64,000 bases of DNA from NCBI RefSeq assembly GCF_015477765.1, contig NZ_JADLQQ010000008.1:248001-312000 (forward strand), read 5' to 3'. Each line of letters starts with the position of its first letter. The stretch's first letter is position 1. Shown here piece after piece: positions 1 through 7,897 of this stretch. Made by a program: the position numbers and the translations under genes. The notes below the pieces were generated by a model that worked only from the letters and a program-made list of their open reading frames with translations, searched no databases and was not told the origin of the DNA. Origin of the DNA: Nocardia transvalensis. Its GTDB lineage: Bacteria > Actinomycetota > Actinomycetes > Mycobacteriales > Mycobacteriaceae.

Positions 1-393
1 TTGGCCGACGCCGACGCCGATCGGACCGTCAAGTGGGAGGCGGTACTCCTGCTGGGGTCTCCGGAAGCTATCGAAGCTGCTCGCCGGTGGCACAAGGCCG
101 CCTGGCACTTCAGTCTCGGCGTCCTGGGGGAGGGCGTTGATCACCAGGAGTATCTGCGGCTCTTCGAGGCCATGGGTCATCGGCGGAATGAGTTCTATGA
201 CTGTGCGAGGGCCGATCTCGGTGTCACGAGCGGCCCCGTGCCGGCGGCAGTGGGTGCTTGGCTACCACCGAAGTACAGAGCCTCGAATCCTGGGCCCGCG
301 AACCAAATCTATGGTGAGCACAACTTCGATATGGCTGAGGGCAGTGGCGCCAGAGATTCAACCCCACGCACATCGCCCCCAGCCTCGGCTTAA
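1..393 (+). CDS. Hypothetical protein, C-terminal part (cut by window edge)
   Basis: The reading frame is open from the first base and ends at 393, so the true start probably lies upstream of the window; the TTG at base 1 should not be taken as the start. The visible 130 residues are mostly helical, with an Ala/Arg/Trp-rich stretch followed by a segment ending in NEFYDCARADLG. The last 25 residues are low complexity (Ser, Pro, Thr). No known domain is recognised. A strong hairpin follows it and separates it from the convergent carboxypeptidase gene. Confidence 0.45.
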   Translation: MADADADRTVKWEAVLLLGSPEAIEAARRWHKAAWHFSLGVLGEGVDHQEYLRLFEAMGHRRNEFYDCARADLGVTSGPVPAAVGAWLPPKYRASNPGPANQIYGEHNFDMAEGSGARDSTPRTSPPASA

Positions 394-455
394 CCCCCGA
401 TGGGGCTGAGGTCATGGAAGAGCGTGAGTGGCAACACTTTTGGTGTGCGGCTTGG

Positions 456-487
456 CACCGGCCCGGTCGATGTGGACCGGGCCGGTG
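456..487. terminator. Bidirectional hairpin terminator
   Basis: Perfect 13-bp inverted repeat (arms 456-468 and 475-487, loop GATGTG) between two convergent genes. There is no U-tract, as is usual for high-GC actinobacterial terminators. Confidence 0.65.
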
Positions 488-517
488 TCGCGCTCATTCA
501 CGAGTTGGCTACGTGGT

Positions 518-1933
518 TCAGCGTGGTGCGGCGACGTCGGATGGAGATCCTTGTTTGTACGGGGCGCCGGCGGATTGGGCTGCGGTGGTGAAGGCTCTCT
601 TGATCTGGGGCCAGAAGGTGTTGTTCACGCAGGAGTAGCGGGGCATGAAGCCGCCGCACTCCGATGTGTTGTTCGGGCCGATTTCGATGGTGAGGGATGC
701 TAGGCCGAGGGCTCCGTGGGACTGGTCGTTGGTTGTTCCCCAAGTCGAGTATCCGACGGTTTGTTCGGAGGTGCCGACTTTGAAGCCGGGGACGATCTTC
801 GTGGCCAAGGCTCTCAGCTGGGTCGCGTTCCTCGGGGTGGCGTTGCTCGGAATGATCCCGTAATTGCCGAAAGCGTGCAGGTCGATCACTATCCCGGTCG
901 CGGTGTCCGGGACGTCACCGCCTCCGCTGGGGCGTTGATTGGTGAACAGGTTCGCGTACAGCTTTTGTACTGCCTGGGTTTCCGGTTCGGAGCCTGCCCG
1001 TGGGCCCTGGTAGGTCTGAGCACAGGGGTTTCTCGAGTCTCCGCCCCAGCGGACGGGGAAGTTGCGGTTCAGATCCACCCCGGGGCCTCGGCCCGATGCG
1101 TCGACGACGGCGCAGGACGACGGTGTCATGCTGTTATTGACGTTCTTGCGTTGCATTTTGGGCCTGTTCCCGCCGCTGGCCGTCACGTCGACACCGTCCG
1201 GGTTGGTGACCGGCACGACCCAGACCTCGGTGGTGTCGAGGATCGAGGTTGCCGTGCTGTCGGTGCCATAGCCCTGGGCGAGGTAGTCGATCCATTTCCA
1301 CGCCAGTTCACCGGTCGCCAGCTCGCGGGCGTGGATCTGCGCGGTCAGCAGAAAGCGAGGCTTGGTCGACGAGGGCGACATCGCGCAGCCGGCCGGCTGG
1401 GCCACCAATTTCGCCGCCGCTTTTTCCTCGTCGGTCGCCTTCTTCGATGGATCCATTCCGGTCAAGCAGATGACGTTCATGGTGTGGCCGCCGGAGCCCT
1501 TTTCGGCCAGCCAGGTTTTGCCGATATCGTGCACCCGGGCGATGCCGGGATACTTGGTGGCGACATCGCGGGCATGGCCGAGCATGGCCGCTGCGGTGTG
1601 ATAACCGCCGTAGTACGTATCGCCGGGGGCCCGCCGCTCCTCTGGTAACGCCTTGTATACCGGCGCTTTCTTCCTGGGCTCCAGCCCCTTATCCCTCAGC
1701 TCCTGGGCAACCGCCTCGTCGACCGCAATCGTCACCACGCCCGGACCTGCGGGAACCATCTCGATCCCCGCGGCGGCGATGATGTCCACCTGGGCCTGCG
1801 ACGGCACCGGAACGTCCCAGTAGTAGGGGCCATCGTCCTGGGCGTGCGCCATTATCGGATTGAAAGCAAGCGTGGAAAAACCACCGATAACCACCGCGGA
1901 AATAGATGCAATAAGCGTGCGAAAACTGCTCAT
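518..1933 (-). CDS. Secreted M14-family zinc carboxypeptidase
   Basis: A 471-residue exported metallocarboxypeptidase that would remove C-terminal residues from peptides outside the cell. Residues 1-31 form a signal peptide ending AHA-Q. The M14 site is complete: zinc ligands H201 and E204 in HARE, H353 in DLHAFG, substrate-binding NPDG (244-247) and DLNRN (287-291), and catalytic E417 in IEIG. An N-terminal inhibitory-type region (about 40-105) precedes the catalytic domain. The start ATG has an AAGGGAAG ribosome site just upstream. Six cysteines in the catalytic part could form disulfides. It stands alone, convergent with the first gene. Family assignment is firm; substrate preference cannot be read from sequence. 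Confidence 0.92.
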   Translation of the reverse strand: MSSFRTLIASISAVVIGGFSTLAFNPIMAHAQDDGPYYWDVPVPSQAQVDIIAAAGIEMVPAGPGVVTIAVDEAVAQELRDKGLEPRKKAPVYKALPEERRAPGDTYYGGYHTAAAMLGHARDVATKYPGIARVHDIGKTWLAEKGSGGHTMNVICLTGMDPSKKATDEEKAAAKLVAQPAGCAMSPSSTKPRFLLTAQIHARELATGELAWKWIDYLAQGYGTDSTATSILDTTEVWVVPVTNPDGVDVTASGGNRPKMQRKNVNNSMTPSSCAVVDASGRGPGVDLNRNFPVRWGGDSRNPCAQTYQGPRAGSEPETQAVQKLYANLFTNQRPSGGGDVPDTATGIVIDLHAFGNYGIIPSNATPRNATQLRALATKIVPGFKVGTSEQTVGYSTWGTTNDQSHGALGLASLTIEIGPNNTSECGGFMPRYSCVNNTFWPQIKRAFTTAAQSAGAPYKQGSPSDVAAPR

Positions 1934-2144
1934 GGACTTCCCTTTTCACTCGCGCCACTTGCAGATGTAGTAGCACTGTTTATCGTACGGTCAGGGAAAT
2001 GTGATCAAATTTTCCAGCCATCAATTGTTTGCGAACCGTTCACCTGCCGTTTACCTGACTTAGGGGTATTGCAGAATTGATGGATCACCTCGGTGGACCG
2101 GCAGATCTTGAAGGACAAATCGATCAGCGCGAGTCCTCCGTCGC

Positions 2145-2681
2145 CTACGGTTCGGCTGCTACCTCGTAAATGATCTCCCGGCCATCCTCCTCGTCCCATT
2201 GCTCGCCGACCTCGACGAAGCCGTACTGCGATGCCAGCCGATAGGAGGGCAGGTTGGCGGGACTGATGCTGACTCGGACCGTGCGCACGCGCGGCTCGTG
2301 GACGGCGCGCTCCAGCAGGGACTCCAAGGCTGCACGGGCGTAGCCGCGTCGTCTGTACGCCGCGTCGACGGCATAGCCGATCTCCACCATTCCCGCGGAG
2401 TCGGGCGGTCCGTGGTAACCGGCTCTGCCGACCACAAGATGTTGTCGCTCATCGCAAATGGCGCCGGTGACCCATTCCGCGCTGGCCGGATCCTCCTCGA
2501 CCTGCCGGCTGCGCCGTTGCCACAGCGTGCGCCACTCCGCGGCGGCGAAGGTCTCGGGCAGTTGGATCGGGCTGACGGCGTTCGCCGTTGCCAGATCACC
2601 CTGGGCGAGCGCCTGGAACGTCGGACCGTTCAGATGCACGATGCGAACGGCCGGAGTGGCGTCGACCCTGTACAGAGGCAT
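2145..2681 (-). CDS. GNAT-family N-acetyltransferase
   Basis: A 178-residue protein with the Gcn5-related acetyltransferase fold. The acetyl-CoA pyrophosphate loop is visible as YRRRGYA (around residues 110-116), preceded by the beta-4 strand VEIGYAV and followed by the usual N-P-S-Y-R-L-A-x-x-x-G-F segment (about 143-155). The family transfers acetyl groups to amines on small molecules or proteins; the acceptor is unknown. It is divergent from the GH92 gene and separated from it by about 220 bp. An AAAGG sequence 9 nt before the ATG supports the start. Confidence 0.85.
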   Translation of the reverse strand: MPLYRVDATPAVRIVHLNGPTFQALAQGDLATANAVSPIQLPETFAAAEWRTLWQRRSRQVEEDPASAEWVTGAICDERQHLVVGRAGYHGPPDSAGMVEIGYAVDAAYRRRGYARAALESLLERAVHEPRVRTVRVSISPANLPSYRLASQYGFVEVGEQWDEEDGREIIYEVAAEP

Positions 2682-2899
2682 GCGGCAAACCTTTCACAGA
2701 CCCGGGCGGACCGCATCGGGATTTATCGCCGACGTCCTTGCGGCGCGCGCGATTACATGCCTCCGCCCAGCCGTGCACGATCATCCGGCGCGCGGGCAGG
2801 GCCTCGGCACTCGGCCACGCCCCGCGCCGAGGAGGGCCTGCGGCAGGAGGTCGAATCCTGCAACGGCAGCGCAACGATCGTGCCAGGAGATTGTTTCGA

Positions 2900-5137
2900 A
2901 TGGTGCGAACCGGACCGGGCGCGCCCGGTGGGGCGGATAATGAAGGGGTGGCCGAGGATCTTGTGCAGTGGGTGAATCCATTTTTCGGGACGCGGCCGGG
3001 GGACGTGGATATGGGGACCGGGGGTGGGGCGGGGAATACCTTTCCGGGGGCGGATGTGCCGTTCGGCATGGTGCAGTGGAGTCCGGATACGGTGACGCTG
3101 CAGCACGGGGGGTATTTCTACGACGACAACCGGATCAAGGGGTTCAGTCTCACGCATCTGTCGGGGGCGGGATGCGATACCTATCAGGACCTTCCGTTCA
3201 TGCCGGTGGCCGGTGAGGTCACCGTGTCGCCCGCGCGGGCTCCCGCGAAATATGTGGCGACCTTCTCGCACACGAACGAGGAGGCCTCTCCCGGCCGGTA
3301 CGGCGTGCTCCTGGACACCGGGGTGCGGGTCGAGTTGACCGTCACTCAGCGCACCGGGACGGGGCGGTTCACCTATCCGGCCGGACGCCCGGCGACATTG
3401 CTGATCAACACCTCCGGCTCGATCATGGGGGTCGAGGCCGCACACGTGACGATCGGGCAGGATTTCGTCGAAGGGTCCGCTACCAGCGGCAAGTTCTGCA
3501 GTACGGACAGCACCTACACCGTCTACTTCCATGCCCGGTTCGATCGGCCCTTCCAGGCCACCGGCATCTGGCACGGCGATACGCTGACGCCGGGTGGAAC
3601 CACCTCCTCCGGCCCCCGTAGCGGCGGGTATGTCACCTTCGATACCAGCGAGTCGAGCACGGTCACCGTCCGAGTGGGGTTGTCGTTCGTATCCGTGGAC
3701 GGTGCCAAGGCGAATCTGGCGGCGGAGAACGAGTCCAAGAGCTTCGAGCAGGTGGCCGCGGAGGCGCGGGCGGCGTGGAATGCGCGGCTGAACCAGATCC
3801 AGGTCACCGGCGGCACGAACGACCAGCGGCGCAACTTCTACACCGCGCTGTATCACGCACTGCTGCAACCGAATGTGTTCTCCGACGTCGACGGCCGTTA
3901 CGCCGGATTCGACAAGCAGATCCACGTCACCGACCCGGCGCACCCGATCTACACGAACTTCTCCGGCTGGGACGTCTACCGCTCGGAGGTGCAGTTGCTG
4001 GCGTTGCTGGCGCCGAAGGAGACCTCCGATATCGCCCGCAGCATGGTGATTTTCGCGCGCGAAGGGGGAGCCTGGGACCGGTGGACGGTGGCCAACGATT
4101 ACACCGGCGTGATGAACGGCGACCCGTACCACATCATCGTGGCATCCGTATACGCCTTCGGCGCAACGGATTTCGATGCCGACGAGGCGCTGTCGCTGAT
4201 GGTCGAGGGTGCCACCATGCCCGGCCGCAACCGGCAGAACTACGAGGAGCGACCGGGCCTGGCCGACTACCTGCGCCTGGGTTATGTGCCCGACCGCGCC
4301 GCCGACACCCTGGAGTACACCAGCGCCGACTTCGCCATCGCCCAGTTCGCCGCGCGGCTCGAGGTGCCCTCCACCTGCGACGCCTTCCTGAAACGCGCGC
4401 AGTACTGGCGCAACCTGTTCAATCCGGCCACCCGATATCTGCAACCCCGCCGCGCCGACGGTTCCTTCGCCGCATGCTTCGACCCGGGCGATCCGGACGG
4501 TTACGTCGAAGGCAACGGGGCCCAATACACGTGGATGGTGCCGTACAACTATCGGGAGCTGATCGCCGCACTCGGTGGTCCCGACGCCGTGAACGACCGC
4601 CTGGACAGGTTTTTCACCAAACTCAACGCCGGAACCCGTTCGCCGCACGCATTTCTGAGCAACGAGCCGACGCTGCAGACCCCGTGGATCTACCTGTACA
4701 CCGGCGCTCCCCACAAGACCCAGGCCCTCGTCGACCGGGTCCGGCGCGAGCTGTTCAAGGCGGCCCCGGAGCATCTGACCGGCAACGACGACCTCGGCCA
4801 GATGTCGTCCTGGTACGTGTGGGCCGCGCTCGGCATGTACCCGATGTACCCCGGGCGCGCCGAACTGGTCCTGAACAGCCCGATCTTCACCAGCGCCACG
4901 ATCACCCGGCCGGGCGGGCAGACCATCACCGTCAACGCGCCGGAGGCCGCACCGAATACCCCCTATGTCACGGCATTGCGGGTGAACGGCGAGCCCTGGA
5001 CCAAGACGTGGCTGCCAGAATCCTTCGTAACAACCGGCGGCACAGTGGATTTCGCGCTGTCGGGCACTCCCGATACCGTCTGGGGAACCGACCCCGCCGA
5101 CGCTCCGCCCTCGTTCACCGACGCATCCCCGTCCTGA
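2900..5137 (+). CDS. Glycoside hydrolase family 92 (alpha-mannosidase)
   Basis: A 745-residue GH92 enzyme; characterised members are calcium-dependent exo-alpha-mannosidases, mostly alpha-1,2. Family landmarks are in order: NPFFGT near the N-terminus, FSGWDVYRSEV (about 353), EGNGAQYTW (about 536) and GNDDLGQMSSWY (about 628), which carries the acidic catalytic region. The frame is open upstream to 2588, but ATG 2900 has AGGAG 10 nt before it and gives the usual family length; GTG 2948 is an alternative. No signal peptide is seen, which is odd for an enzyme expected to trim external mannans. It may act on recycled cell-wall or glycoprotein mannose inside the cell. Confidence 0.9.
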   Translation: MVRTGPGAPGGADNEGVAEDLVQWVNPFFGTRPGDVDMGTGGGAGNTFPGADVPFGMVQWSPDTVTLQHGGYFYDDNRIKGFSLTHLSGAGCDTYQDLPFMPVAGEVTVSPARAPAKYVATFSHTNEEASPGRYGVLLDTGVRVELTVTQRTGTGRFTYPAGRPATLLINTSGSIMGVEAAHVTIGQDFVEGSATSGKFCSTDSTYTVYFHARFDRPFQATGIWHGDTLTPGGTTSSGPRSGGYVTFDTSESSTVTVRVGLSFVSVDGAKANLAAENESKSFEQVAAEARAAWNARLNQIQVTGGTNDQRRNFYTALYHALLQPNVFSDVDGRYAGFDKQIHVTDPAHPIYTNFSGWDVYRSEVQLLALLAPKETSDIARSMVIFAREGGAWDRWTVANDYTGVMNGDPYHIIVASVYAFGATDFDADEALSLMVEGATMPGRNRQNYEERPGLADYLRLGYVPDRAADTLEYTSADFAIAQFAARLEVPSTCDAFLKRAQYWRNLFNPATRYLQPRRADGSFAACFDPGDPDGYVEGNGAQYTWMVPYNYRELIAALGGPDAVNDRLDRFFTKLNAGTRSPHAFLSNEPTLQTPWIYLYTGAPHKTQALVDRVRRELFKAAPEHLTGNDDLGQMSSWYVWAALGMYPMYPGRAELVLNSPIFTSATITRPGGQTITVNAPEAAPNTPYVTALRVNGEPWTKTWLPESFVTTGGTVDFALSGTPDTVWGTDPADAPPSFTDASPS

Positions 5138-5218
5138 TCGCGGTCACTCGACACCGAAACAGACTCGCGCAGTGTCTATTTCGGGCAGAATGAATCGCAC
5201 CGCAGGAAGGGGTGCGCG

Positions 5219-5758
5219 ATGCGTGGGCGAGTCATCCTGTCCGCGGCGGCAATTGCCGCCGCCGTCTGCACCGCCGGGGTCGTCCCGGCCGGTGCCGAGC
5301 CGACCGGCGAATGGGTCGTCACCCATCCGGAATCGAAACCGTTCGACTATCGACCGGGCGATGTCTGCGCTTTCGGTGTGCACGTGGAGTTTCCGGTCAG
5401 CGATCTGACCCGGCGGGTGTGGCACGACCCGCAAGGGCGCCCGGTGCACGGTACCGAAACCGGCGCGCTGGTGCTGCGCGCCACCAATGTCGATACGGGA
5501 AAGACGGTGGAACGCGACGTCTCCGGCGACGGCACACTGCTGTACCCGACCCTGGACCCCGCCGATTACGTACTGAGCGGGCGGGATTGGGCCGCGGGTA
5601 TTTACGCGACCGACCAGCCCGCGCAGGCCCGAAACCACTGGTACATCTCGCGCGGATTCATGTCGGTCCGGATCACCTCTCACGACGGCCAGACCTCTCG
5701 CGAACTCCTCGCCCTGGCGGGCCCCTACGAGGATCTGTGCCAGACACTCGGCAGCTGA
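5219..5758 (+). CDS. Small secreted protein of unknown function
   Basis: A 179-residue exported protein with a clear signal peptide (residues 1-26, cleavage after AGA). The mature part is beta-rich. It begins with WVVTHPESKPFDYRPGDVCAFGVHVEF and contains one cysteine pair (in DVCAFG and DLCQTL) that could form a disulfide. Similar small secreted proteins are common in mycolic-acid actinomycetes, but no named domain is recognised. AGGAAGG lies 8 nt before the ATG. It is 81 bp downstream of the mannosidase and may be co-transcribed with it. Confidence 0.75.
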   Translation: MRGRVILSAAAIAAAVCTAGVVPAGAEPTGEWVVTHPESKPFDYRPGDVCAFGVHVEFPVSDLTRRVWHDPQGRPVHGTETGALVLRATNVDTGKTVERDVSGDGTLLYPTLDPADYVLSGRDWAAGIYATDQPAQARNHWYISRGFMSVRITSHDGQTSRELLALAGPYEDLCQTLGS

Positions 5759-5895
5759 GCCGCGGGTCACGAATTCGTGAATTTCTCCGAAACCACTTGC
5801 TCCAGTTACCTGCTGGCATACGCTGAGCAGGTCCCGATTCGCTCGGGACTTGCAGGGCGGCCGCGCTGCCCACGTGACCGCCATCGCTGTACTGG

Positions 5896-5933
5896 CCGGA
5901 TGGGGGCTGCAATCCCCGACAGCTCCCATCCGG
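5896..5933. terminator. Bidirectional hairpin terminator
   Basis: 14-bp stem with one G-U pair (arms 5896-5909 and 5920-5933) and a 10-nt loop, placed between convergent genes ending at 5758 and 5953. Confidence 0.7.
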
Positions 5934-5952
5934 AGCGGCGGACCGCGGGCAA

Positions 5953-7353
5953 TCAGGCGGCGGTGAGCCCGGAGAAGTCGCGCAGCATCACGTGATTGCG
6001 GTCGGCGCAGGTGCCCAGCGAATGATCGGGGTGCAGGCCGAAGTACTGGCGGCGGGTGCGGGTGCTCCAGCGGCGGGCGGAATCGGTGCGGGTCTTGTAG
6101 AAGTTGACCAGATAGCCACCCTCGTAAATGCGCAGCAGCATATAGCCGCCCGGATACTCCTTCACCGCGGCCACCTCCAGAAACTCCACAGCGATCCCGG
6201 CATCGGGACGGCCCAGGCGGTTGCGGTGAGTATGTCCGCTGTGGTGCAGGAATACGCCCGGCGCGGCGCGGTAGAGGCCGTGCAGGCGCGCGGCGGTGGA
6301 GCGGTCCAGCACGAAGCCGGGCCCGCCCGGATTGCTGACCGCCGCCGACGATGTCACCGGATGATGTCCGAAGACCAGGGTCGGACGGTCCGGATCGGCC
6401 GCCAAGCGCTCGCGCAGATGCGCCAGCTGCGGGTCCACGATCGTGCCGCCGGATCCGCGCAGGCGGGTGGTGTCGAGCCCGATGATGCGCAGCCCACCCA
6501 CCTCGTCCTCGGTGAGTTGCTGGCGAGGGTGGAACACCGCGCCCCAATGATCGTGGAGCCGCGGGGCGTCGTGGTTACCGCGGCAGACGAAATAGTCGCG
6601 TCCGAGCGTTCCCCAGGCGTCCAGCCGCGAGCGCACCCCCCGGGCCTGGTCGAGGGTGCCGCTGTCGGTGAGATCGCCCGCGACGACCAGGTGATCGGCG
6701 CCGCGATCGGGACGGCGCAGATCGGTCACCAATGCGTCGAGCATGACCTCCGGATGGTCCTGGGTGTCGTGGCGCAGTCCGGTGGGGAGCCCGGTCAGCA
6801 GCAGACCGCTGGTGTGCTCGCCGTAGTGGAGGTCGTTGGCGAGGGCGACGGTCCGCAGCAACCGGCCCGGCGGCGGGGTGAGGGTGGTGAAAACGCCCGT
6901 GGTTTCGGGGGTTCCGGCGCGGCGGGTCACCCGGGTACGGGCGGGTACGGCGCGGCGGCCGTCGGAGTACGCGGCGAAGCGGTAGGTGCGGCCCGGCTCC
7001 AGGCCGTCGATCTCGGCGTAGTGGTAGGGCGTGGGCCGGGTATCGAGGTAGTGCGGCCGGGCCGCGGTGCGTGCGTCGGCCGGGGCGATTCGCACCTCGG
7101 TGTCGGCGGGTACGGGGCGCAGTCGCCCGGCCCGGTCGCGGGCGCGGGTGGTCCAGGTGAGGATCACCGAGGTGTCGGTCACGGTGACCACTTCCAGGTC
7201 CGAGGCCACGATCGAATCGCGCTGTGCCCGCACCGGGTTCACATCGTGAACCACAACTTCCGGCCGCACCCGCAGGGGCGTTCCCACGGCGACCGCCGCC
7301 GCTCCCGTCGCCACGTTCGCCAGCCACACGGTCCGCAGCCGCGCATTCAGCAT
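5953..7353 (-). CDS. Calcineurin-like metallophosphoesterase with N-terminal beta-sandwich
   Basis: A 466-residue protein. Residues about 45-160 resemble the fibronectin-III-like domain that precedes purple-acid-phosphatase-type enzymes. The phosphoesterase domain follows with all metal motifs: D174-x-H176, GDLTD (226-230), GNHD (259-262), GHHP and GHTH. It should hydrolyse phosphomonoesters or diesters with a two-metal centre. The frame extends upstream, but the ATG chosen has GGAGG 5 nt before it, which overlaps an in-frame ATG 12 nt earlier. The N-terminus has a hydrophobic stretch (VWLANVATGAAAVAVG) that may be a weak signal or anchor. Substrate unknown. Confidence 0.87.
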   Translation of the reverse strand: MLNARLRTVWLANVATGAAAVAVGTPLRVRPEVVVHDVNPVRAQRDSIVASDLEVVTVTDTSVILTWTTRARDRAGRLRPVPADTEVRIAPADARTAARPHYLDTRPTPYHYAEIDGLEPGRTYRFAAYSDGRRAVPARTRVTRRAGTPETTGVFTTLTPPPGRLLRTVALANDLHYGEHTSGLLLTGLPTGLRHDTQDHPEVMLDALVTDLRRPDRGADHLVVAGDLTDSGTLDQARGVRSRLDAWGTLGRDYFVCRGNHDAPRLHDHWGAVFHPRQQLTEDEVGGLRIIGLDTTRLRGSGGTIVDPQLAHLRERLAADPDRPTLVFGHHPVTSSAAVSNPGGPGFVLDRSTAARLHGLYRAAPGVFLHHSGHTHRNRLGRPDAGIAVEFLEVAAVKEYPGGYMLLRIYEGGYLVNFYKTRTDSARRWSTRTRRQYFGLHPDHSLGTCADRNHVMLRDFSGLTAA

Positions 7354-7897
7354 GGGAACCTCCATCCCGTCACCCGCACGGTACGGGCGCGTGTTGAACA
7401 CGCAGGTGCGCGCATATGACATTACGGCGCGCCGCGCTGAATAGTTCGAAGCTCCAGGTGAGCAGGGTGCGAACGCCGCCCGGGTCACCTGCCTGGCGCG
7501 GGTGCGGCCGATCCCGGGCGGGTGAGGATGCGCTCGTCGATCGTTCGCATCGCCTCGGTGAGCTCCTCGCGGGAATGGCCGCGAGAGGCCCGGTACTTCC
7601 ACCTAGAACTGCTCCGCAGCGTCCGGAGAGCCATTGTTCACCCATTTCGAAAACGGGCGCGTCGCCTTTTCTGGGGGCAATAAATCGGACAAAAGCCCCA
7701 CAATCCCCGCAGTGATAAATCAGACACACGCGGATGATCTCGGCGGATGTCCCGAGGGGCGGTGCAGGCCCTTGACAGTGGGGCCGAGCAGGGTGAACAG
7801 TGGAGATACTTAGCGTAAGTAAATTAATCCGGCGGATGCACGTCCACGTGCGCGTATCGAACCACCGAGAACCAGGTGTGAAGCTAGGAGGTCGGGG
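7354..7897. other. Intergenic region upstream of car
   Basis: A 544-nt gap between divergent genes. No coding frame here is convincing. It holds TTGACA at 7772-7777 with no good -10 at normal spacing, and the TetR-type dyad listed separately. The rest shows nothing recognisable. Confidence 0.5.
7807..7821. promoter_or_regulatory. Dyad operator candidate upstream of car
   Basis: TACTTA-GCG-TAAGTA, a perfect 6-bp inverted repeat with a 3-bp centre, lying 77-91 bp before the car start. The shape is typical of a TetR-family operator. No regulator gene is adjacent, so the binding protein is unknown. Confidence 0.5.

Noticed and set aside
2753..4774. 673-codon open frame on the minus strand
   Set aside because: It mirrors the GH92 gene; the high GC bias of third positions leaves the opposite strand open. 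No domain is visible.
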